Below, in pieces: positions 33,164 to 43,475 of a stretch of 64,000 nt of DNA. Both the position numbers and the translations under genes were made by a program. Below the pieces are notes generated by a model. That model was given only the letters and a program-made list of their open reading frames with translations. It searched no databases and was not told the DNA's origin. The stretch covers positions 62,001 through 126,000 of the forward strand of contig NC_018742.1 of assembly GCF_000263195.1 (NCBI RefSeq). The letters are read 5' to 3'. Position 1 is the stretch's first letter; each line of letters opens with the position of its first letter. The DNA is from Emticicia oligotrophica DSM 17448 (GTDB lineage Bacteria > Bacteroidota > Bacteroidia > Cytophagales > Spirosomataceae).

Positions 33164-35320
33164 ATGAACAATTATAGAACAGTAATAAGATTTGCAATAT
33201 TTACTATTGGAGTTGGTTCTATCATCTCCATTTTAGCGTCTTGGTCTAACCCAAATTCTGAAGACAACGGCTGGGGAACTTACAAAGCCGATGAAAAAAG
33301 TACAAGCTACTCAAAATTCGACCAAATAAATGTAGGAAATGTAAATACACTACAAAATGCTTGGACATTCCAGATGAATGATGTGAAGCAAGGCGAGTCA
33401 CCAATGTCGAGCCAATGTAACCCAATTATCGTTGATGGAGTCATGTATGCAAATTCGGGCAAACAATGGGTGTATGCCATAAATGCTCAAACAGGCAAAC
33501 AAATTTGGGCTTTTAATGCCTTAGATGAAGGCGAACCAACGGCAGCAAGTCGTGGAGTAACCTACTGGGCAAGTGGCGAAGATAAAAGGATAATCTATTC
33601 GGCAGGGAATTATTTACTGGCAATTAATGCCAAAACAGGTAAGCTAATCACCACTTTTGGTAATAAAGGAAGGATTAACTTAAATGTAGGTGTCCGAGAT
33701 GACCCTAAAAAAATATCAGTTACACTTACTACACCAGGAAGTATTTTCAAAGACTTGATTATTATTGGCTCTCGTTTGCCTGATTTTTATGGAGCAGCCC
33801 CTGGCTATATCAGGGCATATAATTGTAAAACTGGAAAATTGGTATGGACTTTTCACACCATACCTCACCCTGGCGAAAAAGGATATGAAAGCTGGCCAAA
33901 AGATGCCTACAAATATGCTGGTGGCGTAAACTGTTGGGCAGGCATGAGCATTGATAACAAAAGGGGTATGGTATTTTTGGCATTGGGTTCGCCTACTTTT
34001 GACTATTATGGAGCCGACCGAATCGGAGCTAATCTTTTCGGCAATTGTGTCTTGGCTTTAGATGCTGCAACTGGAAAATATAAATGGCATTTTCAAACAG
34101 TACACCACGACCTTTGGGATTATGATTTGCCGTGTCCACCAAATTTAGTAACGATAAAAAAGGATGGTAAAGACATAGATGCCGTAGCTCAGGCTACCAA
34201 ACACGGTTTTATTTTTGTTTTAGATAGAGTTACTGGTGTGCCTCTTTTTCCAGTAGAAGAGCGTCCCGTACCTGCTTCTAATCTTCAAGGCGAAGTTGCC
34301 TTTGCTACCCAACCTTTCCCAACAAAACCCAAGGCGTTTGTAAAGCAATTTATGACCGAAGAAGACCTCACTAATTATTCGCCCGAAAATCATGAAGCAA
34401 TTCTTAAAAAATTTCGGTCTGTGAGATACGAAGGATTATTTACGCCACCCGATTTGAAAGGAACGCTTTCTTTGCCAGCAACCAGAGGTGGTATCAACTG
34501 GGGAGGAGCAGCCTTTGACCCTAACACCAACTATTTATATCTGAGAGGTCATAATTTACCCGAAATACAGACCATTGTTGATGCAAATAAAGCATTTGAG
34601 GCTCGTAATAATTCCACTTTCGAGAGAGGTCGTGTAACTTATCAAAAACATTGTGCTACATGTCATGGTGCAGAAAGGAAAGGCATTCCGCCTACATTTC
34701 CATCTTTAATTGGCTTAAAAGACAGAAAGCCTGAAAAAGAAATGCTCAAAAAAATACAGAATGGTGCTGGAGCAATGCCAGGCTTTAAAGGAGTACTAAC
34801 CCCCGCCGAAGAAAATGCCATTATTGCATTTTTGTATGAAAAACAAAATACGGGAATTGAAACTCCGCAAGCTACTAAAACTGGTGCAAACCCCGAGCGT
34901 TTCATGAATACATCAGCCTATCAGACGTGGAGCGACCCAAGTGGAAACCCTGCCATGAAAGGTCCTTGGGCAACCTTGAGTGCCTTAAACCTATCAACTG
35001 GTGAGTATGAATGGCAAATACCCATAGGAAATGATGAAAAGTTGCAAGAAAAAGGTGGGCCTCCTACGGGTTTATTGGCACGTTCAGGTCCAATGGTAAC
35101 GGCTGGTGGATTGGTGTTTATCAGTGGTGCTGCCGATAAAAAATTGTGGGCTTTCGATAAAAAAACTGGAAAAATTGTTTGGGAAACTGCACTACCAGGG
35201 GTGAATAATGCTAATGTTTGTTCATACATGGTAAAAGGAAAACAATATGTGGCACTTTCAGTGGGTGGAACCAAAGAAAACCCTTCGGGTTCTATTATGA
35301 CTTTTGCATTACCCAATTAA
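33164..35320 (+). CDS. PQQ-dependent dehydrogenase with cytochrome c domain
   Basis: A 718-residue periplasmic quinoprotein. One N-terminal hydrophobic helix acts as signal or anchor. The eight-bladed propeller has repeated W-motifs (AGKQIWAF-like blocks: AQTGKQIWAF, CKTGKLVWTF, ATGKYKWHF, KTGKIVWET) and HHDLWDYDLP. A cytochrome c domain is inserted near residue 480-570 with CATCH (Cys497, Cys500, His501). It oxidises an alcohol or sugar and passes electrons through its own heme. It heads the group 33164-43222 and may feed aldehyde to the molybdenum enzymes. Confidence 0.9.
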   Translation: MNNYRTVIRFAIFTIGVGSIISILASWSNPNSEDNGWGTYKADEKSTSYSKFDQINVGNVNTLQNAWTFQMNDVKQGESPMSSQCNPIIVDGVMYANSGKQWVYAINAQTGKQIWAFNALDEGEPTAASRGVTYWASGEDKRIIYSAGNYLLAINAKTGKLITTFGNKGRINLNVGVRDDPKKISVTLTTPGSIFKDLIIIGSRLPDFYGAAPGYIRAYNCKTGKLVWTFHTIPHPGEKGYESWPKDAYKYAGGVNCWAGMSIDNKRGMVFLALGSPTFDYYGADRIGANLFGNCVLALDAATGKYKWHFQTVHHDLWDYDLPCPPNLVTIKKDGKDIDAVAQATKHGFIFVLDRVTGVPLFPVEERPVPASNLQGEVAFATQPFPTKPKAFVKQFMTEEDLTNYSPENHEAILKKFRSVRYEGLFTPPDLKGTLSLPATRGGINWGGAAFDPNTNYLYLRGHNLPEIQTIVDANKAFEARNNSTFERGRVTYQKHCATCHGAERKGIPPTFPSLIGLKDRKPEKEMLKKIQNGAGAMPGFKGVLTPAEENAIIAFLYEKQNTGIETPQATKTGANPERFMNTSAYQTWSDPSGNPAMKGPWATLSALNLSTGEYEWQIPIGNDEKLQEKGGPPTGLLARSGPMVTAGGLVFISGAADKKLWAFDKKTGKIVWETALPGVNNANVCSYMVKGKQYVALSVGGTKENPSGSIMTFALPN

Positions 35321-35326
35321 AAAGAA

Positions 35327-36367
35327 ATGACCTTGAAGGAGCGATTAAATACACTTCGTTTTAGTATATTTTTTTGGACAATTTACTTTCTCTACGAATG
35401 GCTGGGAAGAGGTGCATCTATTGACCAATATGAGTTTTACTTTGTCAAATCGTATCTAATCGTTCCTTTTTATATCATTGTTTCTTATTTATCGGTTCAT
35501 TTTTTATTTAATGCTTTCTATTTCAAGAATAAAAAAGTAAGCTTCTGGACTGGGCAAATTATAGTAGCTCTTGTGTTTGTAATGTTCATTAGAGTAGTAA
35601 GTTACTATTATTTTTACCCCAACTATTACCCAAAAGGAAATAACGAGGTGTTCTTTTTCATTCCGAAAATACTGATTGAATTTGTAAATCTTTACCTTGT
35701 TGTTTCTCTGTATGGAATGTTTATTTTCATGAAAAGCTGGTATAAGCAGCAGCAAATGTTACAAGAGTTGAGTAAAGAAAAGATGGCTGCCGAACTTGAA
35801 TTGCTTAAATCGCAGGTACAGCCACATTTTATTTTTAATATGCTGAATAATATTTATTCGGGAGCATTCAAAAAAAGCCCAGAAACAGCACAGCAGATTC
35901 TAAAACTTTCAAATTTCATTGAATATAGTCTATATGATTCAAAGAAAGATATGGTTTTATTAACAGAAGAACTCACCTACATACAAAACTATATTGATTT
36001 GCAAAAAATTAGAGTTGGTGAAAAGTTGGATGTCTCAATCAATATTTTCGACAACATTAATGAGATTCAACTTCCACCGATGTTGCTTTTGCCAATCATC
36101 GAAAATTGTTTTAAACATGGGGTAAACTCTTCCATACAATATTCTTGGATTAGATTTGATATTTCGGTAAAAGAACACGAAGTAACCTTTAAAGTTGAGA
36201 ATAGTATCGAAAATGAATCGCCCAAAAATATAAATCAGAATTGTGGATTAGGATTAAATAATGTAAAACGAAGGCTCGAAATACTTTATCCTGATAAACA
36301 TACTTTTAGGGTATATCAAGAGCAAAATAGTTATTTAGTTTTAATTAAATTACCTTGTAATCAATGA
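35327..36367 (+). CDS. LytS-type sensor histidine kinase (transposon cargo)
   Basis: A 346-residue kinase with four membrane helices in residues 10-135, a coiled coil, then VQPHFIFNML with phosphoacceptor His167 and an ATPase half with PPMLLLPIIENCFKHG and GLGLNNVKRRLEILYP. It starts 6 bases after the dehydrogenase and overlaps its regulator by 4 bases (ATGA). It shares its layout with the kinase at 8075. Likely controls the oxidation genes around it. Confidence 0.9.
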   Translation: MTLKERLNTLRFSIFFWTIYFLYEWLGRGASIDQYEFYFVKSYLIVPFYIIVSYLSVHFLFNAFYFKNKKVSFWTGQIIVALVFVMFIRVVSYYYFYPNYYPKGNNEVFFFIPKILIEFVNLYLVVSLYGMFIFMKSWYKQQQMLQELSKEKMAAELELLKSQVQPHFIFNMLNNIYSGAFKKSPETAQQILKLSNFIEYSLYDSKKDMVLLTEELTYIQNYIDLQKIRVGEKLDVSINIFDNINEIQLPPMLLLPIIENCFKHGVNSSIQYSWIRFDISVKEHEVTFKVENSIENESPKNINQNCGLGLNNVKRRLEILYPDKHTFRVYQEQNSYLVLIKLPCNQ

Positions 36368-37074
36368 ATTATTGTTTAATTATAGATGATGAATTGCCAG
36401 CAAGACGATTGATACAGATGTATTTAGAAGCAATTCCAGACTTTGAGATGGTTGCTTCGTTAGCTAATTCAATAGAAGGATACAAATATCTTCAAGAAAA
36501 TTCGGTTGACTTGCTTTTTCTTGATATTAAAATGCCGCTTATGACGGGTTTAGAATTGCTGAAATCGTTAAAGAATAAACCAAAAGTTGTACTAACAACA
36601 GCATTTCGAGAATATGCAGTGGAAGGTTTTGAATTAGATGTTCTTGATTATTTAGTAAAACCAATTAGTCAAGAGCGTTTTCAGAAAACAATATCGAAGT
36701 ACCTTCATTTGCAGGAAATTACACAATCTAATACGCATCAAAAATCAACTTTTGAAGATGTTTATATTTTTTTGAAAATTGGAAAAGAGCAAAAGAAAAT
36801 TTACCTAAACCAAATATTGTATATAGAAGGCTTGAAGGACTATATCAAGGTATTTACAGCTTATGAAATGTTGATAGTTTATGAACGTTTGGGATTTATG
36901 GAGGCAAAACTGCCAGAGTCGAAGTTTATAAGGGTTCATAAATCTTTTATTGTAGCCATTGATAAAATGATAACTTATAGCAATGATGCTATCAAAATCG
37001 GAGTAGCTGAAATACCTATCGGAAGAATCTATAAACAGAATTTTATTTCTCAGATTGAAAAATATAAACTATGA
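36364..37074 (+). CDS. LytTR family response regulator (transposon cargo)
   Basis: A 236-residue regulator: receiver with Asp54 in LFLDIKMP, Lys in LVKPI, then a LytTR DNA-binding domain (YIEGLKDYIKVF, FIRVHKSFIV, IPIGRIYKQNF). Translation is coupled to the kinase by ATGA and to the next gene by a 4-base overlap. Confidence 0.9.
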   Translation: MNYCLIIDDELPARRLIQMYLEAIPDFEMVASLANSIEGYKYLQENSVDLLFLDIKMPLMTGLELLKSLKNKPKVVLTTAFREYAVEGFELDVLDYLVKPISQERFQKTISKYLHLQEITQSNTHQKSTFEDVYIFLKIGKEQKKIYLNQILYIEGLKDYIKVFTAYEMLIVYERLGFMEAKLPESKFIRVHKSFIVAIDKMITYSNDAIKIGVAEIPIGRIYKQNFISQIEKYKL

Positions 37075-38177
37075 AAAAAGAAAATATCAAAATAAATATG
37101 TTGAAACAAAAACGCATTATATCAATGATTTTAGGTTTTATAACCCTATTATCATTAAATACTCACGGACAAAAAACTCGGAAACCAATTGTAATCCAAG
37201 ACCAAGGTAGTTTTGCTGTCGGAGGCTCAGTAATAAAAAATGAAGGAACTTATGACCCTGTAAAAAGAACTCCAGAGGGACAAACTTTTCATGGAGACCA
37301 TGCTTATATTACTTATCAGATTCCTGCCAAAGCCCGTAAATACCCTTTGGTTTTTTGGCATGGGATAGGTCAATTCTCAAAAACTTGGATGACTACACCC
37401 GATGGTCGGGAAGGATTCAATAATATTTTTCTGAGAAGAAAATTTGGCGTTTATCTAATCGACCAACCTCGCCGTGGAAATGCAGGTAGAAGTACCGTTC
37501 CTGCCACCATAAACCCTACTCCTGATGAACAAATGTGGTTTGGCACTTTCAGAGTGGGTATCGGATATGATTATTTTGAAGGGGTGCAATTTGCTAAGGA
37601 TGAAGAAACCCTGAACCAGTATTTTCGCCAAATGGTGCCGAATATTGGCGGATTTGATACAGAAGTTATAACTAATGCTACGTCAAAACTTTTTGATAAA
37701 ATAGGGGAAGGTGTTTTGATAACCCACTCTCATTCAGGCGGATTTGGTTGGGCAACGGCAGTGAAAAATTCAAAGATTAAAGCCATTGCTTCGTATGAAC
37801 CTGGAAGTGGATTTTTGTTTCCAGAAGGAGAAGTGCCTGCCCCAATTGCCAGTTCATCAGGTCCAGTTACAGCTATTGGAGTTCCTAAATCTGATTTTAT
37901 GAAACTTACTAAAATACCAATCATCATCTACTACGGAGATTTTATTCCTGAGAAATTCGACGATAAAAACCCAGGTGCTGATGGTTGGAGAGCAAGACTG
38001 GAAATGGCAAGAAAATGGCGAGACACCGTAAACAAATATGGTGGTGATGTAACGGTAGTTCATTTGCCCGAAATTGGAATAAAAGGTAATACCCACTTCC
38101 CATTTTCTGACTTGAATAATATTGAAATTGCTGATTTATTATCTAAGTGGTTAAAAGAGAAAAAACTCGATAATTAA
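37071..38177 (+). CDS. Secreted alpha/beta hydrolase
   Basis: A 368-residue protein. The ATG at 37071 overlaps the regulator stop, but an internal ATG at 37098 would give a cleaner signal peptide (to about NTHGQ), so the start is uncertain. The fold shows YPLVFWHGIGQFSKTW (oxyanion region), THSHSGGFGW (nucleophile Ser in HSHSGG) and a late catalytic His in KGNTHFPFSD. It is an ester or lactone hydrolase by family; the substrate is unknown. Given the oxidation enzymes beside it, a lactone product is an attractive guess. Confidence 0.8.
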   Translation: MKKENIKINMLKQKRIISMILGFITLLSLNTHGQKTRKPIVIQDQGSFAVGGSVIKNEGTYDPVKRTPEGQTFHGDHAYITYQIPAKARKYPLVFWHGIGQFSKTWMTTPDGREGFNNIFLRRKFGVYLIDQPRRGNAGRSTVPATINPTPDEQMWFGTFRVGIGYDYFEGVQFAKDEETLNQYFRQMVPNIGGFDTEVITNATSKLFDKIGEGVLITHSHSGGFGWATAVKNSKIKAIASYEPGSGFLFPEGEVPAPIASSSGPVTAIGVPKSDFMKLTKIPIIIYYGDFIPEKFDDKNPGADGWRARLEMARKWRDTVNKYGGDVTVVHLPEIGIKGNTHFPFSDLNNIEIADLLSKWLKEKKLDN

Positions 38178-38206
38178 TTGTAAATTAGATTTAAAAATCA
38201 AAATCT

Positions 38207-40456
38207 ATGAAAACCCAAAGTCGCCGTTCATTCCTCAAAGCCTCTGCTCTTTCGGGTGGCGGCTTTATGCTGGGTATTAGTTTCTTATCGAGTTTTAAAC
38301 CGCTTGGAGAAAGTTCAGATACCGTTGTTCGTGTCCTCACGAACGACCTTTCAAACTTCAATGAACTCAACGGTTTTGTAAAAATTACTGCCGATAATGT
38401 AATTAAAATCATGTCGCCCAATCCCGAAGGCGGACAAGGCGTGAAAACTTCCATGCCCATGATTGTGGCGGAAGAATTAGACGTTGATTTTTCAAAAATC
38501 ATTATCGAACAAGCTGATTTAGATACTAAACATTTTACACGACAATTTATTGGCGGAAGTCAGGCGATTCATCAAGGTTGGGCTTCGCTCCGATTGGCAG
38601 GAGCTACGGCTCGCCAGATGCTCAGAGAAACTGCTGCCAAAGAATGGAGCGTACCAGTAGAAGAAATCAGTACTGAATTAGGAGTTTTGTTTCATAAAAA
38701 CTCAGGAAAATCAGCCAAATATGGCGAAATGGCAACGGCTGCGGCACAGATTCCCGTTCCGAAAGACGTAAAATTAAAAGAAGCAAAAGATTTCAAAATC
38801 ATCGGTAAAAGTCAGCGAAATGTAGATTTGGATAAAATTGTTTCTGGAAAGCCACTTTTTGGCATTGATACCAAAGTTGACGGAATGTTGATAGCCATGA
38901 TTGTGCATCCACCAGCAATGGGTTTGAAATTTAAGGCTATTCAGAACGACATTATCGTTAAGAAAATGAAAGGCATTAAAGACGTTTTTCCTATCAAAAT
39001 CTTCAATGATGATTACGAAAAGACATTTTTCGATACCACCCAATTCAACGAAGTAGTGGCAATTGTAGGCTCTTCCACTTGGGAAGTAATGCAAGCCAAA
39101 AATGCTTTGAAAGTTGACTGGCAAGAAGCGGAGACCTTCACAGAAAAAAGGAATATGAATGGTCGAAAAATAAGCCAAAATATCCCAGCAGGCTTAGAAA
39201 ATTCGAATGAGCATTTTGCAAAATTAACCGAAAGTTTAGCAAAGCCAGCCAACGTACGCCGAAAAGATGGAGACGTAGAAATTGCTTTTAAAAATGCGTC
39301 AAAAGTAATTGAACGTACTTACAATGCACCATTTTTGGCTCACAACTGCATGGAGCCAATGAACTTCTTTGCTCATGTTACCGACGTAAAAGTATCGCTT
39401 TCGGGTCCTCTTCAAAAACCCGAATTTACCGAACAAGCACTTTCGGCTCGTTTAGGAATTCCCTTGGAAAAAATAGACATAAAAATGACTCGTTTGGGTG
39501 GTGGTTTCGGTCGTCGTTCGTATGCTCATTGGTTATTGGAGGCCGCTTTGATTTCACAAAAAGTAAAAGCACCCATCAAACTAATTTATACCCGTGAAGA
39601 TGATATGACAGCGGGGATTTACCGTCCTACTTACACTGCAAAATATCGAGCTGCTCTCGATGTCAATAATAATCTGATAGGCTTTCATGTAAAAGTAGGT
39701 GGAATGCCACAAGCACCTTTAGCTCCCAATCGTTTTCCTGCGGGGGCGGTTGATAATTATTTGGCAGAAGATTTTACCATTGATACTAACATTACAGTAG
39801 GTTCTTATAGAGCTCCACATTCTAATTTTATGGCTGCCGCCGAGCAATCATTTTTGGATGAAGTTGCAGAAACAGCAGGAAAAGACCCAATTGCATTTAG
39901 AATTGATTTATTGAAACGAGCCAAAGAAAATCCTGTTGGTAAAAACAACGATTATGATGCTAACCGCTTTATAAAAGTACTGGAATTGGTAAGAGAAAAA
40001 TCAAATTGGGAAAGCACAAAGTCTTCAAGAAAATTAGGATTTTCAGCCTACTTCTGCCACGATTCGTATGCAGCTCATGTATTGGATTTAGAGATGAAAG
40101 AAGGTTCGCCTCAAATCAACAAAGTATGGTGTGCCATTGATTGCGGAATTGTTGTCAATCCCAATGCCGCTAAAAATATGGCAGAAGGTGGCATTGTAGA
40201 TGCTGTTGGAGCAGCTATGTATGGCAAAATGACATTCTCGAAGGGAATGCCCGAATCCAATAATTTTCATAGTTACCGCATGATTCGCCACAATGAAGCC
40301 CCCAAATCTATTGAAGTACATTTTGTAGAAAATACAAAAAATCCAACAGGTATGGGCGAACCTGCCTACCCACCTGTTTATGCTGCTTTAGCAAATGCCT
40401 TATATAAAGCAACTGGTAAACGATTGTACAGTCAACCTTTCGGAGATTTACTTTAA
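38207..40456 (+). CDS. Molybdenum hydroxylase large subunit 1 (IorB-like)
   Basis: A 749-residue xanthine-oxidase-family molybdopterin subunit of the isoquinoline 1-oxidoreductase beta type. A Tat signal (SRRSFLKASALSGGG) directs folded export. Cofactor-binding motifs include GGGFGRRSYAHW and a MTAGIYRPTY block; the catalytic Glu lies in GMGEPAYPP near the C-terminus. No FAD subunit is encoded nearby, as is usual for Ior-type enzymes that pass electrons to cytochromes. It hydroxylates an aldehyde or N-heterocycle in the periplasm together with the 2Fe-2S protein next door. Confidence 0.9.
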   Translation: MKTQSRRSFLKASALSGGGFMLGISFLSSFKPLGESSDTVVRVLTNDLSNFNELNGFVKITADNVIKIMSPNPEGGQGVKTSMPMIVAEELDVDFSKIIIEQADLDTKHFTRQFIGGSQAIHQGWASLRLAGATARQMLRETAAKEWSVPVEEISTELGVLFHKNSGKSAKYGEMATAAAQIPVPKDVKLKEAKDFKIIGKSQRNVDLDKIVSGKPLFGIDTKVDGMLIAMIVHPPAMGLKFKAIQNDIIVKKMKGIKDVFPIKIFNDDYEKTFFDTTQFNEVVAIVGSSTWEVMQAKNALKVDWQEAETFTEKRNMNGRKISQNIPAGLENSNEHFAKLTESLAKPANVRRKDGDVEIAFKNASKVIERTYNAPFLAHNCMEPMNFFAHVTDVKVSLSGPLQKPEFTEQALSARLGIPLEKIDIKMTRLGGGFGRRSYAHWLLEAALISQKVKAPIKLIYTREDDMTAGIYRPTYTAKYRAALDVNNNLIGFHVKVGGMPQAPLAPNRFPAGAVDNYLAEDFTIDTNITVGSYRAPHSNFMAAAEQSFLDEVAETAGKDPIAFRIDLLKRAKENPVGKNNDYDANRFIKVLELVREKSNWESTKSSRKLGFSAYFCHDSYAAHVLDLEMKEGSPQINKVWCAIDCGIVVNPNAAKNMAEGGIVDAVGAAMYGKMTFSKGMPESNNFHSYRMIRHNEAPKSIEVHFVENTKNPTGMGEPAYPPVYAALANALYKATGKRLYSQPFGDLL

Positions 40457-40492
40457 ATACAGAAATACTTATACATTTTAAATATTAAAAAT

Positions 40493-40960
40493 ATGGCAAA
40501 ATACACACTAAAAATCAATGGGAAGATTCAACAAGTTGATGTTGACCCATCAACTCCAATCTTGTGGGTTCTGCGTGACCACCTCAATATGCCTGGTACT
40601 AAATTCGGCTGTGGCATGGCCCAATGTGGAGCTTGCACTATTCATTTAGATGGTAATGCTACTCGTTCATGTGTATTGCCTGTTTCGGCTATCGGCAAAT
40701 CAGCAATTACAACCATTGAAGGACTTTCAGAAAATGGCACACATCCAGTCCAAAAAGCATGGCTTGAGCATGATGTAGCCCAATGCGGCTATTGTCAAGG
40801 TGGACAAATCATGTCGGCCGCAGCATTGCTCAAAAGTAATCCAAAACCAACTGATGAAGATATTGACAATGCCATGAGTGGCAATATCTGTCGTTGCGGA
40901 ACATATTTGAGAATTAAGGAAGCAATCAAAACGGCTGCCAAAATATCAAACGCTAAATAA
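40493..40960 (+). CDS. 2Fe-2S subunit of the molybdenum hydroxylase (IorA-like)
   Basis: A 155-residue electron-transfer subunit with two clusters: plant-ferredoxin type [12 protein letters not shown] near residue 43, then [11 protein letters not shown] and [11 protein letters not shown] in the helical half. It has no Tat signal and would be carried out with a large subunit. It lies between the two large-subunit genes and may serve both. Confidence 0.95.
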   Translation: MAKYTLKINGKIQQVDVDPSTPILWVLRDHLNMPGTKFGCGMAQCGACTIHLDGNATRSCVLPVSAIGKSAITTIEGLSENGTHPVQKAWLEHDVAQCGYCQGGQIMSAAALLKSNPKPTDEDIDNAMSGNICRCGTYLRIKEAIKTAAKISNAK

Positions 40961-40969
40961 GAAAAGACT

Positions 40970-43222
40970 ATGAAAAATATAAAATCACAAAGTAGAAGGG
41001 ATTTTTTAAGGTCTTCTGCATTGGCAGGAGGTGGGCTGATGCTTAGTTTTAATTGGCTTTCAGAAGCAAAAGCTGCTGAGAAAGTAACTGCTTTGAATCT
41101 TCCCGAACAATGGTCAGAGCTGGCTGCATACATCAAAATTACGCCTGATAATATCATTAAAATTCTTTGCCCAAACCCCGAATTTGGTCAAAATGTAATG
41201 ACTTCACTACCTATGATGGTAGCCGAAGAATTGGATTGTGACTGGGAAAATGTGGTAGTAGAAATGAGTACGCACGACAACGTTAAATATGGCCCACAAT
41301 TTACAGGGGGTAGTAATTCGATAAGAATGTATTGGAAACCTTTGAGAAATGCAGGAGCGGCGGCTCGACAAATGTTGATTGAAGCAGCCGCTCAAACTTG
41401 GGGCGTTCCTGCCACCGAAATCTCAACAAAAGCAGGTGTTCTATCACATTCAAGCGGTAAAACGGCAAAATATGGCGAAATGTCAGCAAAAGCTGCAACA
41501 TTGACAGTTCCCAAAGATGTAAAATTGAAAGCACCAAAAGATTTTTCGATTGTAAGAAAATCTAAGAAAAATAGCGAAGGCGTAAAGGTAGTTACTGGAA
41601 AACCACTTTTTGGAATAGATTATCGAGTTGATGGAATGTTAATCGCAATGATTCAGCATCCACCAGCATTTGGTATGAAATTAAAATCTTTTGATGCTAC
41701 TGCCGCAAAAAAAATGGCGGGAATTAAAGATATTTTTAGTTTCAAACTCTACGATGATGATTTTGGGCAAGGTGGTTTTGACACTCGTACACACAACGAA
41801 ATGATTGCCATTGTCGGTAATTCTACTTGGGAAGTAATGAACGCTCGCAAGAAGATAAATGCTCAATGGGAAGCCGCTGGCGATGTGAAAGAAACCATGA
41901 TGGGACGAGGTGGAAAAACTGATAAAATAGTACCAGGAAGATTAGAAACTACGGCAAAGCAATTTGAAATGATGGCTGAATTTGCTAAAAAGCCAGCCAA
42001 AGAATTAAGAAAAGACGGTGACCCAGAAACGGCTTTCAAAAATGCCGCTCAGATTATCGAACGCACATACAATGCTCCATTTTTGGCACATAATACTATG
42101 GAGCCAATGAATTTCTTCGCCCATGTGCAAGATGATAAAGCCTTAGTGGCTGGGCCTCAGCAAGCACCTGGTTGGTCTGAACCAACACTTGCAAAAATCT
42201 TAAATTTGCCTGCCGACAAGATTGAAATTCAAATGACTCGTATGGGCGGTGGTTTCGGTCGTAGAGCTTATGCACAATACATGTATGAAGCGGCTCGTAT
42301 TTCTCAAAAACTCAAAGCTCCAGTAAAGTTGATTTATACCCGTGAAGACGACATGACTTACGGAATTTATCGCCCGATGTACACCGCTACATATCGTGCG
42401 GCTCTGGATGCCAATAAAAATCTGATAGGTTTTCATGTAACAGGTGGCGGTATTCCCGAAAACCCAGTTCATGCTAATCGTTTCCCTGCGGGTGCGGTTG
42501 ATAATTATTTGGCCGATGGTTGGGAAATTCCATCCAACATAACTATTGGTGCGTTTAGAGCTCCACGTTCAAATTTCAATGCAGCAGCCGAACAATCGTT
42601 TTTGGATGAAGTGGCAGAAGCAATGGGAAAAGACCCAATTGCCTTCCGTCTTGATTTATTGAAACGAGCCAAAGAAAATCCAGTAGGTAAAAATCTGGAT
42701 TATGATGCCAGCCGATATATCGGTGTTTTGGAATTATTGAAAGAAAAATCAGGTTGGGGTAAGCCCGAAAATTCAGGCAAAAAACGTGGCGTAGCCGCTT
42801 ATTTCTGTCATGCTTCGTATGCGGGCCATGTGGTAGATATGGTGATGCGAGATGGTCAACCGTATGTTGAATCGGTAACTTCTGCGGTCGATTGTGGTGT
42901 AGTGGTAAATCCAGATGCGGCCCGAAATATGGTGCAAGGTGCAGTAGTTGATGGAATCGGTCAATCATTTTATGGAGCATTGACTCACAAAGAAGGAGTT
43001 CCTGAACAAAACAATTTTCATAATTATCGCATGATTCGCCATAACGAAGCCCCACAAAAAATTGATGTGCATTTCGTAGAAAACGACATCGACCCGACGG
43101 GTCTTGGGGAGCCACCATTCCCGCCAGTATTTGGAGCAGTGGCCAATGCTCTGTTTAAAACGACAGGTAAAAGGTATTATAATCAACCTTTCATGAGTGA
43201 GCAGCCACAAAATCGTAGTTGA
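40970..43222 (+). CDS. Molybdenum hydroxylase large subunit 2 (IorB-like)
   Basis: A 750-residue paralogue of the protein at 38207, with a Tat signal (SRRDFLRSSALAGGG), GGGFGRRAYAQY, MTYGIYRPMY and the catalytic Glu in GLGEPPFPP. Most domains align with the first copy but identity is clearly below a recent duplication. It begins 10 bases after the 2Fe-2S gene. Two large subunits with one small subunit imply either two enzymes of different specificity or a mixed complex. Confidence 0.9.
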   Translation: MKNIKSQSRRDFLRSSALAGGGLMLSFNWLSEAKAAEKVTALNLPEQWSELAAYIKITPDNIIKILCPNPEFGQNVMTSLPMMVAEELDCDWENVVVEMSTHDNVKYGPQFTGGSNSIRMYWKPLRNAGAAARQMLIEAAAQTWGVPATEISTKAGVLSHSSGKTAKYGEMSAKAATLTVPKDVKLKAPKDFSIVRKSKKNSEGVKVVTGKPLFGIDYRVDGMLIAMIQHPPAFGMKLKSFDATAAKKMAGIKDIFSFKLYDDDFGQGGFDTRTHNEMIAIVGNSTWEVMNARKKINAQWEAAGDVKETMMGRGGKTDKIVPGRLETTAKQFEMMAEFAKKPAKELRKDGDPETAFKNAAQIIERTYNAPFLAHNTMEPMNFFAHVQDDKALVAGPQQAPGWSEPTLAKILNLPADKIEIQMTRMGGGFGRRAYAQYMYEAARISQKLKAPVKLIYTREDDMTYGIYRPMYTATYRAALDANKNLIGFHVTGGGIPENPVHANRFPAGAVDNYLADGWEIPSNITIGAFRAPRSNFNAAAEQSFLDEVAEAMGKDPIAFRLDLLKRAKENPVGKNLDYDASRYIGVLELLKEKSGWGKPENSGKKRGVAAYFCHASYAGHVVDMVMRDGQPYVESVTSAVDCGVVVNPDAARNMVQGAVVDGIGQSFYGALTHKEGVPEQNNFHNYRMIRHNEAPQKIDVHFVENDIDPTGLGEPPFPPVFGAVANALFKTTGKRYYNQPFMSEQPQNRS

Positions 43223-43236
43223 TTTAGATAACCGCA

Positions 43237-43282
43237 AATCAAACCTTTGAAAAGTAAAGAAATTATTATCAAAGGTTTGATT
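43237..43282. terminator. Hairpin between cargo and resolvase gene
   Basis: AATCAAACCTTTGA pairs perfectly with TCAAAGGTTTGATT over an 18-base loop. The following T-run is poor, but the place between convergent genes fits a terminator. The rest of 43283-43475 holds nothing recognised. Confidence 0.6.
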
Positions 43283-43475
43283 ATGTTTCAATTGTTTTAA
43301 ATATATTTTATTAAAGCATTTTTTACATAAGCTATAAGTTTAAATTGTCTTGTTTTAAAATTTTATAGGCTATTGCTGTGTAATGCCCTTTTTAAAATTA
43401 CTGCCCCTTTCTATCAATCAAGAGCTACAATATTAAACTTTCATTAGTCGCTAAAACCGTATCAAGTTCTGAAAA

